Positions 36,343 through 44,923 of a DNA stretch of 64,000 nt are shown piece by piece. Position numbers and translations under genes: made by a program. How positions within the stretch are numbered: the stretch's first letter is position 1; each line of letters opens with the position of its first letter. Under the pieces are notes generated by a model, which had not been told where the DNA came from, searched no databases, and worked only from the letters and a program-made list of their open reading frames with translations. This DNA is from Pseudomonadales bacterium (lineage in GTDB: Bacteria > Pseudomonadota > Gammaproteobacteria > Pseudomonadales > UBA7239). The DNA is taken from NCBI GenBank assembly GCA_041395665.1, contig JAWLAB010000005.1, positions 124,001 to 188,000 of the forward strand, read 5' to 3'.

Positions 36343-36729
36343 CTAGTCTTTAGGCGCTGAATGCAGCTCGCTATCCGCAGCGAGTGCTTGATCGATCAAC
36401 GCTGACAAACGCGCACCGCGCTGCACACTCACATCCAGCACAAAACTCAAACGCGGCGTGGTGCGCATGTGATTATTTGACGCGATGCGACTGCGCAAAA
36501 AACCTTGCGCCGCATTCAAAACTTTCAATGCCTGCGCGTTGATTTCATCGCTGCGATCACCAACAAAAGTGACAAACACTTTGGCGTGCGCCAAATCGCG
36601 ACTCACTTCCACTTCGTTGATATTCACCATGCCGACACGCGGGTCGCGCAGCTCTTGCTGAATCAGCAGAGCCAACTCGCGCTTGAGATAATCTCCCACG
36701 CGCTGTGTGCGGCTGTATTCCTGTGCCAT
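36343..36729 (-). CDS. rbfA: ribosome-binding factor A
   Basis: A 128-residue KH-fold 30S assembly factor. RVGDYLKRELALLIQQELRDPRVG at the start and SRDLAHAKVFVTFVGD are typical. It helps mature the 5' end of 16S rRNA and supports cold adaptation. It lies between infB (27-base gap) and truB. Confidence 0.97.
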   Translation of the reverse strand: MAQEYSRTQRVGDYLKRELALLIQQELRDPRVGMVNINEVEVSRDLAHAKVFVTFVGDRSDEINAQALKVLNAAQGFLRSRIASNNHMRTTPRLSFVLDVSVQRGARLSALIDQALAADSELHSAPKD

Positions 36730-36756
36730 GCTTTTGCGTACCTATCGTTCGTCGTA

Positions 36757-39519
36757 TTACAGCGTGCGCGCAATGGTGCTGACTTGGTAGACCTCAATTT
36801 GGTCACCCACTTTGACATCGTTGTAATCTTTCACGCCGATACCGCACTCCATACCCGCACGCACTTCGGATGCGTCGTCTTTGAAGCGGCGCAATGATTC
36901 CAATTGCCCTTGGTAAATCACCACATTGTCGCGCAACACGCGAATCGGTTTATTGCGATACACAGTGCCTTCTATCACCATACAGCCAGCGATTTGACCA
37001 AACTTCGGTGAATTAAAGACATCGCGCACTTGTGCAATACCGACAATCTCTTCGCGCGTTTCTGGCGCCAACATACCTGCCAACGCCAGTTTCATTTCAT
37101 CCAACAAATTGTAGATGATGCTGTAGTAACGAATTTCTACGCCTTCTTGTTCTGCGCGTTTACGCGCGGCACCTTCGGCTCGCACATTGAAGCCCAGAAT
37201 AATCGCGCTAGTTGTTACGGCGAGGTTGACATCGGTTTCTGCGATACCGCCTACACCCCCACTCACCACGCGCACTTCCACTTCGTCGTTACCCAATCCA
37301 GCCAACGACGTTTGAATGGCTTCCAAAGAACCGCGTACATCGGCTTTCAATACGATGTTGAGAATTTTTTTCTCATCAACGCCGATATTGTCAAAAATAT
37401 TTTCCAAATTGACTGACTGCTGACGACCGTGACGCGATTGACGCAATTTCTGTTCACGGAATTGCGCCACTTCGCGCGCGCGGCGCTCATCTGGCACCAC
37501 CATGAAGCTATCGCCAGCATTCGGCACACCATCCAAGCCCAATAATTCAACAGGCACGGAAGGCCCCGCTTCATCAATCGCTTTCCCAGTATGATCAAAC
37601 ATGGCGCGCACGCGGCCGTAATTCACGCCCGCCAACACAATGTCTCCGCGACGCAGTGTGCCGCGCTGCACCAACAAACTGGCTACCGCACCGCGGCCTT
37701 TATCCAAGCGCGATTCGATAACAACACCTTGCGCAGCGATATCGGCTGGCGCACGCAGCTCCAGCATTTCTGCTTGCAGCAAAACGGCTTCCAGCAAATT
37801 ATCGATACCTTCGCCCGTGTGTGCAGAAACAGGGATGAACTGCGTATCACCACCCCATTCTTCTGGAATCACTTCGCGTTGCACTAATTCATTTTTTACA
37901 CGCTCAGGATCGGCAGCGGGTTTATCAATTTTGTTGATCGCAACAACAATAGGCACGCCAGCAGCTTTTGCGTGTTGAATCGCTTCCACTGTCTGCGGCA
38001 TCACACCGTCATCCGCTGCAACAACAAGAATAACGACATCCGTTGATTGCGCGCCGCGAGAACGCATCGCAGTAAAGGCTGCGTGACCTGGTGTATCCAA
38101 GAAAGTGATTAAACCGCGCGCTGTTTCTACACGATAGGCGCCAATGTGCTGTGTAATACCACCCGCTTCGCCTGATGCTACTTTGGCTTTACGAATGTAA
38201 TCGAGCAATGAAGTTTTACCGTGATCGACATGACCCATTACCGTTACAACAGGCGCACGCGGCAATGCTGTACCTTCATCACCTGCCAACAAGGCTTCTA
38301 AATTTTCTTCCAGTGCGTTTTCAGAAACAGAAACAGCCGTGTGACCAAACTCTTCGACAATCAGTGTTGCCGTATCGCGATCAATCGTCTGACTGATATT
38401 CGCCATCACACCCAATTTCATTAGCGCTTTCACGACTTCCACGCCTTTGACATTCATTTTCTGCGCCAAATCACCTACTGGAATTTCTTCTGGCAGTGCA
38501 ACTTGCAATACCTGTTTTTCCGTTGGGCGCTGGAATGTGTGTTTGTTACTGACTTTTACTTTGTGTTTGCCTTTGCCCTGAGCAAAGGGGCGGAAGTCCA
38601 TGTCTTCGCTGTGACGCTCAACATCTTCTTCATCCAGAATTTCAAACACATCATTACGATTCGGTTTTGCTCTGCCCGCTTTTTCACGCGTTTTGGCAGC
38701 GCCACCTTTTTTCTTCTTATCGTCTTCTTCATCCTGTTTGGTGCGTTTTTTCAGCACATCAGGGCGCGTATCTGTCGCCGCTGCCGCTGCAGCAGGTTTT
38801 TCGCCAGCGCTGGCAGCTGCCTGCGCTTTGCTTTGCTTCTCCGCTTCCAAGATTTTTTTCTTGCGTGCCAACTCCAGCTGCTCAATTTCTTCTGCTGCAC
38901 GGCGAGCGAGAATAGCGGCTTGACGGCGTTGCTCCGCATCATCCAACGCGGAACGACCTAAAATTTTACCTGCCAATTTTGAAGGTACGCGCACTTCTGG
39001 CTCCGGCGCTGCTTCAACCGCTTCCTCAACAGCTGCAACAACGGGTTCTGGCTCCGGCTCTACAACTTCGGGCGCAGCAGGTCCTTGTTCTACTTCTTCA
39101 ATAACGGGAACTTCTTCGATAACGGGTGTCTCGACAACAGTTTCAACCACCGCTGCGCTAGTTTCCAATTCCGTTTCAATTTCAGCTTGCTGCGCAGCAG
39201 AATCATCAGCCGCCGCATCTTCGCGTTTGACATAAGTGCGTTTCTTGCGCACTTCAACACTCACGGATTTGCGCGCAGCACCCGTGCCTGTTTTCAGCGT
39301 GCTAACAGTTTTGCGTTTCAAAGTGATTTTTTTTGGGCCACTGTCCACTTCACCGCCGTGTGCTTCACGCAAGAAGTTCAATAAAACTTCTTTCTGTTCA
39401 TCTGAAACAGAATCGCTCGCTTTGCGTTGAGGCAAACCTGCGTCTTCCATTTGTTTCAGCAAACGCTCAACGGGGGTGCCAATATTTTCTGCCAACTGAC
39501 TAACTACAACATCGCTCAT
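36757..39519 (-). CDS. infB: translation initiation factor IF-2
   Basis: A 920-residue IF-2. The N-terminal IF2_N domains are followed by a long, low-complexity, charged and alanine/glutamate-rich linker (about 100-330). The GTPase domain has GHVDHGKTS at about residues 427-435, DTPGH and NKID. Domains II to IV end the protein. It places fMet-tRNA on the 30S subunit. The tRNA for fMet is the first gene of this transcription unit. The long linker varies most between species. Confidence 0.97.
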   Translation of the reverse strand: MSDVVVSQLAENIGTPVERLLKQMEDAGLPQRKASDSVSDEQKEVLLNFLREAHGGEVDSGPKKITLKRKTVSTLKTGTGAARKSVSVEVRKKRTYVKREDAAADDSAAQQAEIETELETSAAVVETVVETPVIEEVPVIEEVEQGPAAPEVVEPEPEPVVAAVEEAVEAAPEPEVRVPSKLAGKILGRSALDDAEQRRQAAILARRAAEEIEQLELARKKKILEAEKQSKAQAAASAGEKPAAAAAATDTRPDVLKKRTKQDEEDDKKKKGGAAKTREKAGRAKPNRNDVFEILDEEDVERHSEDMDFRPFAQGKGKHKVKVSNKHTFQRPTEKQVLQVALPEEIPVGDLAQKMNVKGVEVVKALMKLGVMANISQTIDRDTATLIVEEFGHTAVSVSENALEENLEALLAGDEGTALPRAPVVTVMGHVDHGKTSLLDYIRKAKVASGEAGGITQHIGAYRVETARGLITFLDTPGHAAFTAMRSRGAQSTDVVILVVAADDGVMPQTVEAIQHAKAAGVPIVVAINKIDKPAADPERVKNELVQREVIPEEWGGDTQFIPVSAHTGEGIDNLLEAVLLQAEMLELRAPADIAAQGVVIESRLDKGRGAVASLLVQRGTLRRGDIVLAGVNYGRVRAMFDHTGKAIDEAGPSVPVELLGLDGVPNAGDSFMVVPDERRAREVAQFREQKLRQSRHGRQQSVNLENIFDNIGVDEKKILNIVLKADVRGSLEAIQTSLAGLGNDEVEVRVVSGGVGGIAETDVNLAVTTSAIILGFNVRAEGAARKRAEQEGVEIRYYSIIYNLLDEMKLALAGMLAPETREEIVGIAQVRDVFNSPKFGQIAGCMVIEGTVYRNKPIRVLRDNVVIYQGQLESLRRFKDDASEVRAGMECGIGVKDYNDVKVGDQIEVYQVSTIARTL

Positions 39520-39573
39520 GCAACACTCCTCTACCCAATCTACTTGATGCGTTCTTTATCTCAGCTCAAGTAA

Positions 39574-41055
39574 TCAGGCAAACCACGGCGCACGCGCCGT
39601 CATAATCAGACTCGCTATTTTTTCTTCGCCCAATTCAGGGGCAATTTCCAAAACATCATCAACCGCTTGTTCCGCTAAATCTTCCATGGTGCAAATACCG
39701 TTCGCTGCCAACTTGTAAGCTAGCGCTTCATCCATACCATCCATGCTCAACAAATCTGCAGCAGGCTGTCCGCCGGCGCGTTCTTCTTTTGCCAGCGCAC
39801 GCGTCAACAGTGCGTCTTTTGCACGATTACGCAATTCGGTAGCAACCTCTTCGTCAAAACCTTCGATGTTCATCATTTCATCGAGCGGTACATAAGCCAC
39901 TTCTTCTAACGAAGTAAAACCTTCTTCCACCAACACCGATGCAACATCTTCATCCACATCCAATGCCGCCATAAACAACTCCAAAATAGAACCTGCTTCT
40001 TGCTGCTGTTTAGCTTCGGCTTCTTCAGTGCTCATGACATTGATTGCCCAGCCCGTCAGTTGTGAAGCCAACTTCACATTTTGACCGCCGCGACCAATCG
40101 CCATTGCCAAATTTTCTTCTGCCACCGCAACATCCATCGTGCGTGTGTCTTCGTCCATCACGATAGATTCCACTTCCGCCGGCGCCATCGCACTGATGAC
40201 TAATTGCGCAGGGTTGTCATTCCACAACACGATATCAATGCGCTCGTTATCCAATTCACCGGATACCGCTTGCACACGCGAACCGCGCATACCCACGCAA
40301 GCACCGACAGGATCGATACGACCGTCATTGGTTTTTACTGCGATTTTTGCACGCGAACCTGGATCACGAGCAGCTGCGCGAATTTCGATTACTTGCTCAG
40401 CAATTTCTGGCACTTCAATTTTGAACAATTCGATCAGCATTTCTGGACAGCTGCGCGACAAAATTAATTGCGGGCCGCGTTGATCTTGACGAATTTCGAT
40501 CAACACTGCGCGCACACGATCATTCATACGGAACAATTCACGACCAACCAAGTTTTCACGCGGCAAAATCGCTTCGGCGTTGCTACCTAAATCGACAATG
40601 ATGTTGTCGCGTGTGACTTTTTTAACCGAACCATTGATCAATTCGCCGAGGCGATGACGATACATATCCACCATCTGCGCGCGTTCGGCTTCACGCACTT
40701 TTTGCACAATCACTTGTTTAGCGGTTTGTGCAGCGATACGTCCAAACTCGATGTTTTCTACCGTTTCTTCGTAGATATCGCCCGCTTTGAGGCTGGTGTC
40801 TTGTTCATGCGCTTCTTCCAGCGTGAATTGCGTGCCGAGCTCCGCCAACACATCATCTGGCATCACTTCCCAGCGTCTAACAGTGGTGTAACTGCCTGTT
40901 TGCCTGTCAATCGTTACCACGATATCTGCATTTTCGTCGTAGCGTTTTTTGGTCGCTGACGCGAGCGCCTGCTCCAAGGCTTGAAAAATCATTTCCTTGT
41001 CTACTCCCCGCTCGTGGGAGACAGCATCCGCCACCAAAAGAATTTCTTTGCTCAT
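39574..41055 (-). CDS. nusA: transcription termination/antitermination factor NusA
   Basis: A 493-residue NusA. It has the N-terminal RNA-polymerase-binding domain, S1 (about 135-200), two KH domains (PVGACVGMRGSRVQAVSGEL and AIGRGGQNVKLASQL) and two C-terminal acidic repeats with helix-hairpin-helix motifs. I chose the ATG at 41055 behind AGGAGT; the upstream ATG adds seven non-conserved residues. It modulates pausing, termination and antitermination. It lies between rimP and infB. Confidence 0.97.
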   Translation of the reverse strand: MSKEILLVADAVSHERGVDKEMIFQALEQALASATKKRYDENADIVVTIDRQTGSYTTVRRWEVMPDDVLAELGTQFTLEEAHEQDTSLKAGDIYEETVENIEFGRIAAQTAKQVIVQKVREAERAQMVDMYRHRLGELINGSVKKVTRDNIIVDLGSNAEAILPRENLVGRELFRMNDRVRAVLIEIRQDQRGPQLILSRSCPEMLIELFKIEVPEIAEQVIEIRAAARDPGSRAKIAVKTNDGRIDPVGACVGMRGSRVQAVSGELDNERIDIVLWNDNPAQLVISAMAPAEVESIVMDEDTRTMDVAVAEENLAMAIGRGGQNVKLASQLTGWAINVMSTEEAEAKQQQEAGSILELFMAALDVDEDVASVLVEEGFTSLEEVAYVPLDEMMNIEGFDEEVATELRNRAKDALLTRALAKEERAGGQPAADLLSMDGMDEALAYKLAANGICTMEDLAEQAVDDVLEIAPELGEEKIASLIMTARAPWFA

Positions 41056-41101
41056 CGTGAAACTCCTAGACTCCAATTGATTGATTTATTGGTTGATTGG
41101 A

Positions 41102-41662
41102 TTACTTGTTTTCCGCATCGTTTGAAAACGCGTCACCGACGACAGCGCCTTCACGCAATGCACCTGTAGCAGTCGTTACTGCCGATTCTGTTGTTGCATC
41201 ATCTTTTTCGTCAAAGACAGGAACGACATTGGCTTTATCAATACCATCCAGCGGCAATAAAAATTCTGTGTCTTCCACTTGCAATACCAAATCGCCGTCT
41301 TCTAAACCATTCAATCGCCCCTGAAAACGGCGACGCCCTTCGTAAGGCATACGCAGTTTTACTGCCACGATTGCGCCGATGTAGCGTTCAAAATGTTCTG
41401 GTTTGTGCAACTGGCGATCTAAACCAGGCGACGATACTTCCAAGGTATAGGCGCTGGTGATGGGATCTTCTACATCCAACACCGCGCTCACTTGTCGGCT
41501 CACACGCTCGCAATCTTCCAACGAAATACCCGCAGCCGAATCAATAAAAATACGCAGCAGACTGCGGCGACCTTGCATAGAAAACTCAAGGCTCCACAGT
41601 TCACAACCTTGTGCAGCCACCACGGGCGCTAACAAGGTTTCTAAGTCGTCTGCTCTACTCAT
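41102..41662 (-). CDS. rimP: ribosome maturation factor RimP
   Basis: A 186-residue RimP. The N-terminal domain (VAAQGCELWSLEFSMQGRRSLLRIFID, in parts), the YTLEVSSPGLDR motif at about 85-96 and a C-terminal SH3-like domain are present. The last 35 residues form a low-complexity tail rich in T, A and D. It is needed for 30S assembly. It is the first protein gene of the operon, after the tRNA and a terminator. Confidence 0.95.
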   Translation of the reverse strand: MSRADDLETLLAPVVAAQGCELWSLEFSMQGRRSLLRIFIDSAAGISLEDCERVSRQVSAVLDVEDPITSAYTLEVSSPGLDRQLHKPEHFERYIGAIVAVKLRMPYEGRRRFQGRLNGLEDGDLVLQVEDTEFLLPLDGIDKANVVPVFDEKDDATTESAVTTATGALREGAVVGDAFSNDAENK

Positions 41663-41763
41663 TGATCTCCGCGTTTTCGCAACACTGTATTTTTTTCACC
41701 ACAAAAAAATGGGCACTAGGCCCATCTCCGTTGACGACTGCAGCAACGCAATCGCCAGATAAC

Positions 41764-41783
41764 AAAAAGCCCCATAAAGGGGC
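41764..41783 (-). terminator. terminator/attenuator between tRNA-fMet and rimP
   Basis: GCCCC pairs with GGGGC around a short loop. On the minus strand the stem is followed by TTTTTG. It lies just after the tRNA and before rimP, so part of the transcription may stop here. A second hairpin (AAACAGTG with CACTGTTT, about 41791-41814) precedes it. Confidence 0.75.
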
Positions 41784-41822
41784 CCCGTCAGAAACAGTGA
41801 GCCTGCCACTGTTTCGATGATT

Positions 41823-41899
<77 letters not shown>

Positions 41900-41962
41900 A
41901 TCACACAACCTTTACAACAGTACCACTGGCTTTACGCCAACCTGCTGCTGCAAGGGACGCGA

Positions 41963-41991
41963 AGTATAGGGACAGCGCACGCTTCGGTCAA
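41963..41991 (-). promoter_or_regulatory. sigma-70 promoter of the tRNA-fMet/nusA operon
   Basis: On the minus strand TTGACC (41986-41991) is followed by a 17-base spacer and TATACT (41963-41968). A GC-rich discriminator (TCGCGTCCC) follows, as at stringently controlled stable-RNA promoters. Predicted transcription starts about 57 bases before the tRNA. Confidence 0.8.
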
Positions 41992-42001
41992 TGAAAAAGC
42001 A

Positions 42002-43186
42002 TCAAAATGTCACGGGTACATGAGTGTAGCCGCGCACATTCGCTGAGTGCATGCGCTGCAAGCCATTCCAATCCACGCTGTAGTTCGGCATCACTTTCAA
42101 AATTTCTTCAAAAGCCACTCGCCCTTCCATACGCGCCAGCGCAGCACCGACGCAGGAATGAATACCGAAACCAAAGCCCATGTGGTCGCGATTGCTGCGC
42201 GTTAAATCAAACACTTCTGGATTTTGATAGTGACGCTCATCGTGATTCGCCGACACCAATAGCATGCCCACACGCTTGCCCGCAGGAATTTTCACGCCAT
42301 GCAGCTCGACTTCTTCCGTGGTGACACGACCAATCAACTGCGTAGAACCTTCCATACGCATGGTTTCTTCAACCGCTTTAGCAATTAACGCAGGATCTGC
42401 TACACATTGCGCGCGCGCATCGGTATTGCGCGCCAGCGTCACGGTCATGTTGCCGATTAACTTGGTGGTGGTTTCGTTACCGGCGATGCCCAAAATCATC
42501 AAAAAGCCAATCACTTCTTCGTGCGTGATTTCGCCGGCTTGCTTCGCCTGTAGGATAAGACTCAGCAAGTCACCTTCGCTCATGTGCTGCTCGCGATCCT
42601 TCACGAAATCCTCAAAATACTGCGCCATATTGAGATAGCTCTCTGCCACGATAGGCGGCATCGCCATCACGCCGTCTTCACGCTCCAGCAAGTTGTCGGT
42701 CCACACGCGAATTTGATCGTGGTCGCTTTCAGGGATTTTCAACATGGTGCCGATCACATACATCGGCAAATACGCGCCGAAATCTGCAACGGTGTCGATG
42801 CGTCCCGTGTCACGAAACGGCTCCAGCAATTTGACAGCCTTGACGTGCGTCATCGGCTCCAACGCCGCGACATTATCCGGCGTTAAAACACGGCTAATCA
42901 CTTTGCGTGTGCGCGTGTGCTTGGGCGGCACCATGGTGATCACCATCGGGTAGCCTTTGGCGGCATCCGCTTCTAAAGCCACACCTTCTTCGCTGGAGAA
43001 GCGTTTGAAATCGCGCATTGCCATCTGCACATCATCGAAACGGCTGAGGATGTAGAAATCGCCATTGGCGTCGTAATGTACGGGGCTGTTATCACGCAGC
43101 GCTTTGTAATACGGATACGGGTCATCGTGAACATCATGTGAATACGGGCTGTACAGACCGACATAATCTTTCTGCAATACATTCAT
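42002..43186 (-). CDS. cytochrome P450
   Basis: A 394-residue soluble class I bacterial P450. The I-helix oxygen-activation segment reads GIAGNETTTKLIGN. The ExxR pair is in EETMRMEGSTQLIGR, where the arginine lies in the usual place. The heme-binding loop FGFGIHSCVGAALARMEG has its cysteine at about residue 345. It would hydroxylate a hydrophobic substrate. The substrate is unknown, and no ferredoxin or reductase gene is adjacent. A palindrome overlaps its predicted -35 box, so a local repressor is likely. Confidence 0.95.
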   Translation of the reverse strand: MNVLQKDYVGLYSPYSHDVHDDPYPYYKALRDNSPVHYDANGDFYILSRFDDVQMAMRDFKRFSSEEGVALEADAAKGYPMVITMVPPKHTRTRKVISRVLTPDNVAALEPMTHVKAVKLLEPFRDTGRIDTVADFGAYLPMYVIGTMLKIPESDHDQIRVWTDNLLEREDGVMAMPPIVAESYLNMAQYFEDFVKDREQHMSEGDLLSLILQAKQAGEITHEEVIGFLMILGIAGNETTTKLIGNMTVTLARNTDARAQCVADPALIAKAVEETMRMEGSTQLIGRVTTEEVELHGVKIPAGKRVGMLLVSANHDERHYQNPEVFDLTRSNRDHMGFGFGIHSCVGAALARMEGRVAFEEILKVMPNYSVDWNGLQRMHSANVRGYTHVPVTF

Positions 43187-43222
43187 GGGTGCACCTCAGC
43201 GTAGCAAGAATCACTGAGCAGG

Positions 43223-43262
43223 ATGGTAAGAAGCACCACTCAATTAGTCAAGCATGCTTGAC
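43223..43262 (-). promoter_or_regulatory. P450 promoter with overlapping palindromic operator
   Basis: On the minus strand TTGACT (43246-43251), a 17-base spacer and TACCAT (43223-43228) form a plausible promoter. The perfect 16-bp palindrome GTCAAGCATGCTTGAC (43247-43262) covers the -35 box. TetR-type repressors often use such sites. No regulator gene is adjacent. Confidence 0.6.
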
Positions 43263-43276
43263 CATATCTGGCCGAT

Positions 43277-43323
43277 TAGCCTCCCCTATGTCATAGGGGA
43301 GGTGTCACGCAGTGACGGAGGGG
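43277..43323. repeat. REP-like inverted-repeat element, copy 1
   Basis: CCTCCCCTATG pairs with CATAGGGGAGG across one base. It is followed by GTCAC-GCA-GTGAC and GGAGGGG. Nearly the same element recurs at 44072-44120. It lies between the P450 promoter and brnT. Confidence 0.85.
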
Positions 43324-43453
43324 TTAATTACAAACTTGATCTGACCACACACTTTCGCGCTGCGTGCAGGCTTACTCACTGAACGCGACTAGCGTTTGAC
43401 AGCTCTCAAAAATGTATTAACAATGTAAATACATATGGATATGGCAGTAAATT

Positions 43454-43750
43454 ATGGATACGGAATTCCTGTTGAACGGGATTGCGTTTGTGGCTAATCG
43501 CGACAAGGCAGCCACAAACGAGAAAAAACACGGCATCAGCTTAGAGCAAGCGGCAGAAGCCTTTTTTGATCCCTTTTTGAAAGTGGTTGATGCCAGCAGA
43601 GAGGATGAAGCGCGCGATGCCATCATCGGTATGGACGCCAAAAGCAGGCTGCTCTTTGTTGTGCATCTGATCCAAGAAAACGATTACATACGGCTGATTT
43701 CAGCCCGCAAGGCAACCAAACAGGAGCGGGATAGCTATGAAAATGACTGA
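43454..43750 (+). CDS. brnT: BrnT-family toxin
   Basis: A 98-residue BrnT (DUF497) RNase toxin. It has the family pattern of a KHGISLEQAAEAFFDP segment followed by RDAIIGMDAKSRLLFVVHLI and an arginine-containing C-terminal strand (IRLISARKATKQERDSYE). RelE-like fold members cleave RNA and stop translation. It overlaps the brnA start by 14 bases, and the antitoxin is downstream as usual. REP-like repeats flank the pair. Confidence 0.9.
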   Translation: MDTEFLLNGIAFVANRDKAATNEKKHGISLEQAAEAFFDPFLKVVDASREDEARDAIIGMDAKSRLLFVVHLIQENDYIRLISARKATKQERDSYEND

Positions 43751-44018
43751 TATGAAAGCGCGCTTACAGCGCAATCGCCCCATGAGCACGGTAACGCTGC
43801 GCATGCCTGACGATGTGCTGGCAGATTTGAAACGCATAGCGCCACTGCTGGGCTACACCGGCTACCAGCCGTTGATGCGCGCCTACATCGGTCAGGCGTT
43901 GCGGATTGATTTAGAAAAATTGGAAGACACTGCAATCAACCGTTTTGTAGAGGCACTGCGGCACCAAGGTGTGCCAGACGAAGCCATCCGCAAAGCGATT
44001 GCGGAAATGGCGGCGTAG
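43737..44018 (+). CDS. brnA: BrnA-like CopG antitoxin
   Basis: A 93-residue antitoxin. The ribbon-helix-helix segment MSTVTLRMPDDVLADLKRIAPLLG lies at about residues 16-39 and would bind the operator as a dimer. The C-terminal helix (VPDEAIRKAIAEMAA) likely covers BrnT. It overlaps the brnT stop, typical of coupled antitoxin translation. A 35-base near-copy of its 3' end occurs at 44879-44913. Confidence 0.85.
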   Translation: MKMTDMKARLQRNRPMSTVTLRMPDDVLADLKRIAPLLGYTGYQPLMRAYIGQALRIDLEKLEDTAINRFVEALRHQGVPDEAIRKAIAEMAA

Positions 44019-44023
44019 TTGAC

Positions 44024-44067
44024 CCCCTCGGCGCCACGCGCCACTCCCCCTGCTTCGCAGAGGGAGA
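44024..44067. repeat. diverged REP-like element, inverted relative to copy 2
   Basis: The stretch reads CCCCTCG, then GCGCCACGCGCC, then a hairpin of CTCCC and GGGAG around CTGCTTCGCAG. The order mirrors the neighbouring element at 44072-44120 in reverse, so the two form a head-to-head pair like a BIME. Confidence 0.6.
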
Positions 44068-44071
44068 TTAC

Positions 44072-44120
44072 TAGCCTCCCCAATGACACATAGGGGAGGT
44101 GTCACGCAGTGACGGAGGGG
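44072..44120. repeat. REP-like inverted-repeat element, copy 2
   Basis: It reads CCTCCCC, a 10-base middle, AGGGGAGG, then GTCAC-GCA-GTGAC and GGAGGGG. It is nearly identical to copy 1 at 43277-43323, with the same orientation and two extra bases in the first hairpin loop. It sits between brnA and higA. Confidence 0.85.
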
Positions 44121-44151
44121 CCTGGAACTCGCTGGCAGAAAGCGCATGGCA

Positions 44152-44532
44152 TTACGCCATTCGCCGATTTTCATGACAAGAGTGCTTTAACAAGCTTTCA
44201 GCGGGAATTGCGAATGTTTCGTGCAGCCCTTCAATCATCCGCAGGGTCAAGGGGCGTTTGCGGGCTAATACTTCGTAGACGCGATTCTTACGGCCGATCA
44301 CCGGCACGAGGTCTTCAACCGTTAGCCCTTGTTGCTCCATTCGAAATTTGATGGCTTCCACAGGATCGGGGAAATCCATGGGGTAGTGCTCTCTTTCGTA
44401 TGCCTCTACCAGCGTGACCAGTACATCCAAGCGATCACCCTCTGGCGTATTGGCTTTAGCTAGCATCAGCAGATCGATTTCTTGCAAGGTTGCTTGGTAA
44501 TCTGCCGCTGTTTTGATGGGACGAATCTCCAT
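44152..44532 (-). CDS. higA: HigA-type antitoxin (HTH)
   Basis: A 126-residue helix-turn-helix antitoxin. The N-terminal helical region (MEIRPIKTAADYQATLQEIDLL) is typical of HigA-like proteins. A C-terminal Xre HTH follows (FRMEQQGLTVEDLVPVIGRKNRVYEVLARKRPLTLRMI, in parts). It would repress the operon and neutralise HigB. It follows higB by 8 bases, the usual toxin-first order of this family. Confidence 0.9.
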   Translation of the reverse strand: MEIRPIKTAADYQATLQEIDLLMLAKANTPEGDRLDVLVTLVEAYEREHYPMDFPDPVEAIKFRMEQQGLTVEDLVPVIGRKNRVYEVLARKRPLTLRMIEGLHETFAIPAESLLKHSCHENRRMA

Positions 44533-44540
44533 AAATCACC

Positions 44541-44843
44541 TCAAATGGTCTGTGCGTCGATGGCATCGTACTGCTGGTGGGTTCCGATAAAGCGCACATA
44601 CACCACGCGGTAGGGGTAGTTGATCCAAGCCACTAACCGGTACTTGTTACCGGCAATGTTGAACACGACGCGACCATCTCGGAGAACACTGGCATGGGCA
44701 AATTGCGTTTTCACCGCATTGGGGGTATCCCAGTCAGCCTTCAGTGTTTCTCGATACCAAGCCATGGTTGGTTCGATAGCGTCCGCATAAGCGGGTGAAC
44801 CCGACCAAAAGGCTTTCAGCGTAGATAGAGCGATGATACGCAT
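44541..44843 (-). CDS. higB: HigB-type mRNA interferase toxin
   Basis: A 100-residue RelE/HigB-fold toxin. It has the MRIIALSTLKAFW start, VFNIAGNKYRLVAWINYPYRVVYVRFIGTHQQYD as its strand core, and HQQYDAIDA near the end. I chose 44843 because it matches the family start. An ATG at 44852 is possible. The longer frame to 44927 is only the antisense of a brnA relic. Such toxins cleave ribosome-bound mRNA. Confidence 0.9.
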   Translation of the reverse strand: MRIIALSTLKAFWSGSPAYADAIEPTMAWYRETLKADWDTPNAVKTQFAHASVLRDGRVVFNIAGNKYRLVAWINYPYRVVYVRFIGTHQQYDAIDAQTI

Positions 44844-44878
44844 GGGAGTCATTCTAGTCCCGTTTTGGGACTTGCTGC

Positions 44879-44913
44879 AAGCCATCCGCAAAGCGATTGC
44901 AGAAATGGCTGCG
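44879..44913 (+). pseudogene. relic of a second brnA 3' end
   Basis: This 35-base stretch matches the 3' end of brnA (43981-44015) with two mismatches. In that frame it reads AIRKAIAEMAA but has no stop and runs into the antisense of rpoN. No upstream part remains, since higB lies there. It marks a lost second brnTA copy or a recombination scar. Confidence 0.75.
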
Positions 44914-44923
44914 GGGAGATTAC

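Noticed and set aside
38503..38961. Open frame of 152 residues opposite infB
   Set aside because: It mirrors the low-complexity, alanine/glutamate-rich linker of IF-2, which gives long antisense frames. No ribosome site or known domain.
42264..42638. Plus-strand open frame opposite the P450
   Set aside because: The P450 motifs are intact on the minus strand. The antisense product shows no family features.
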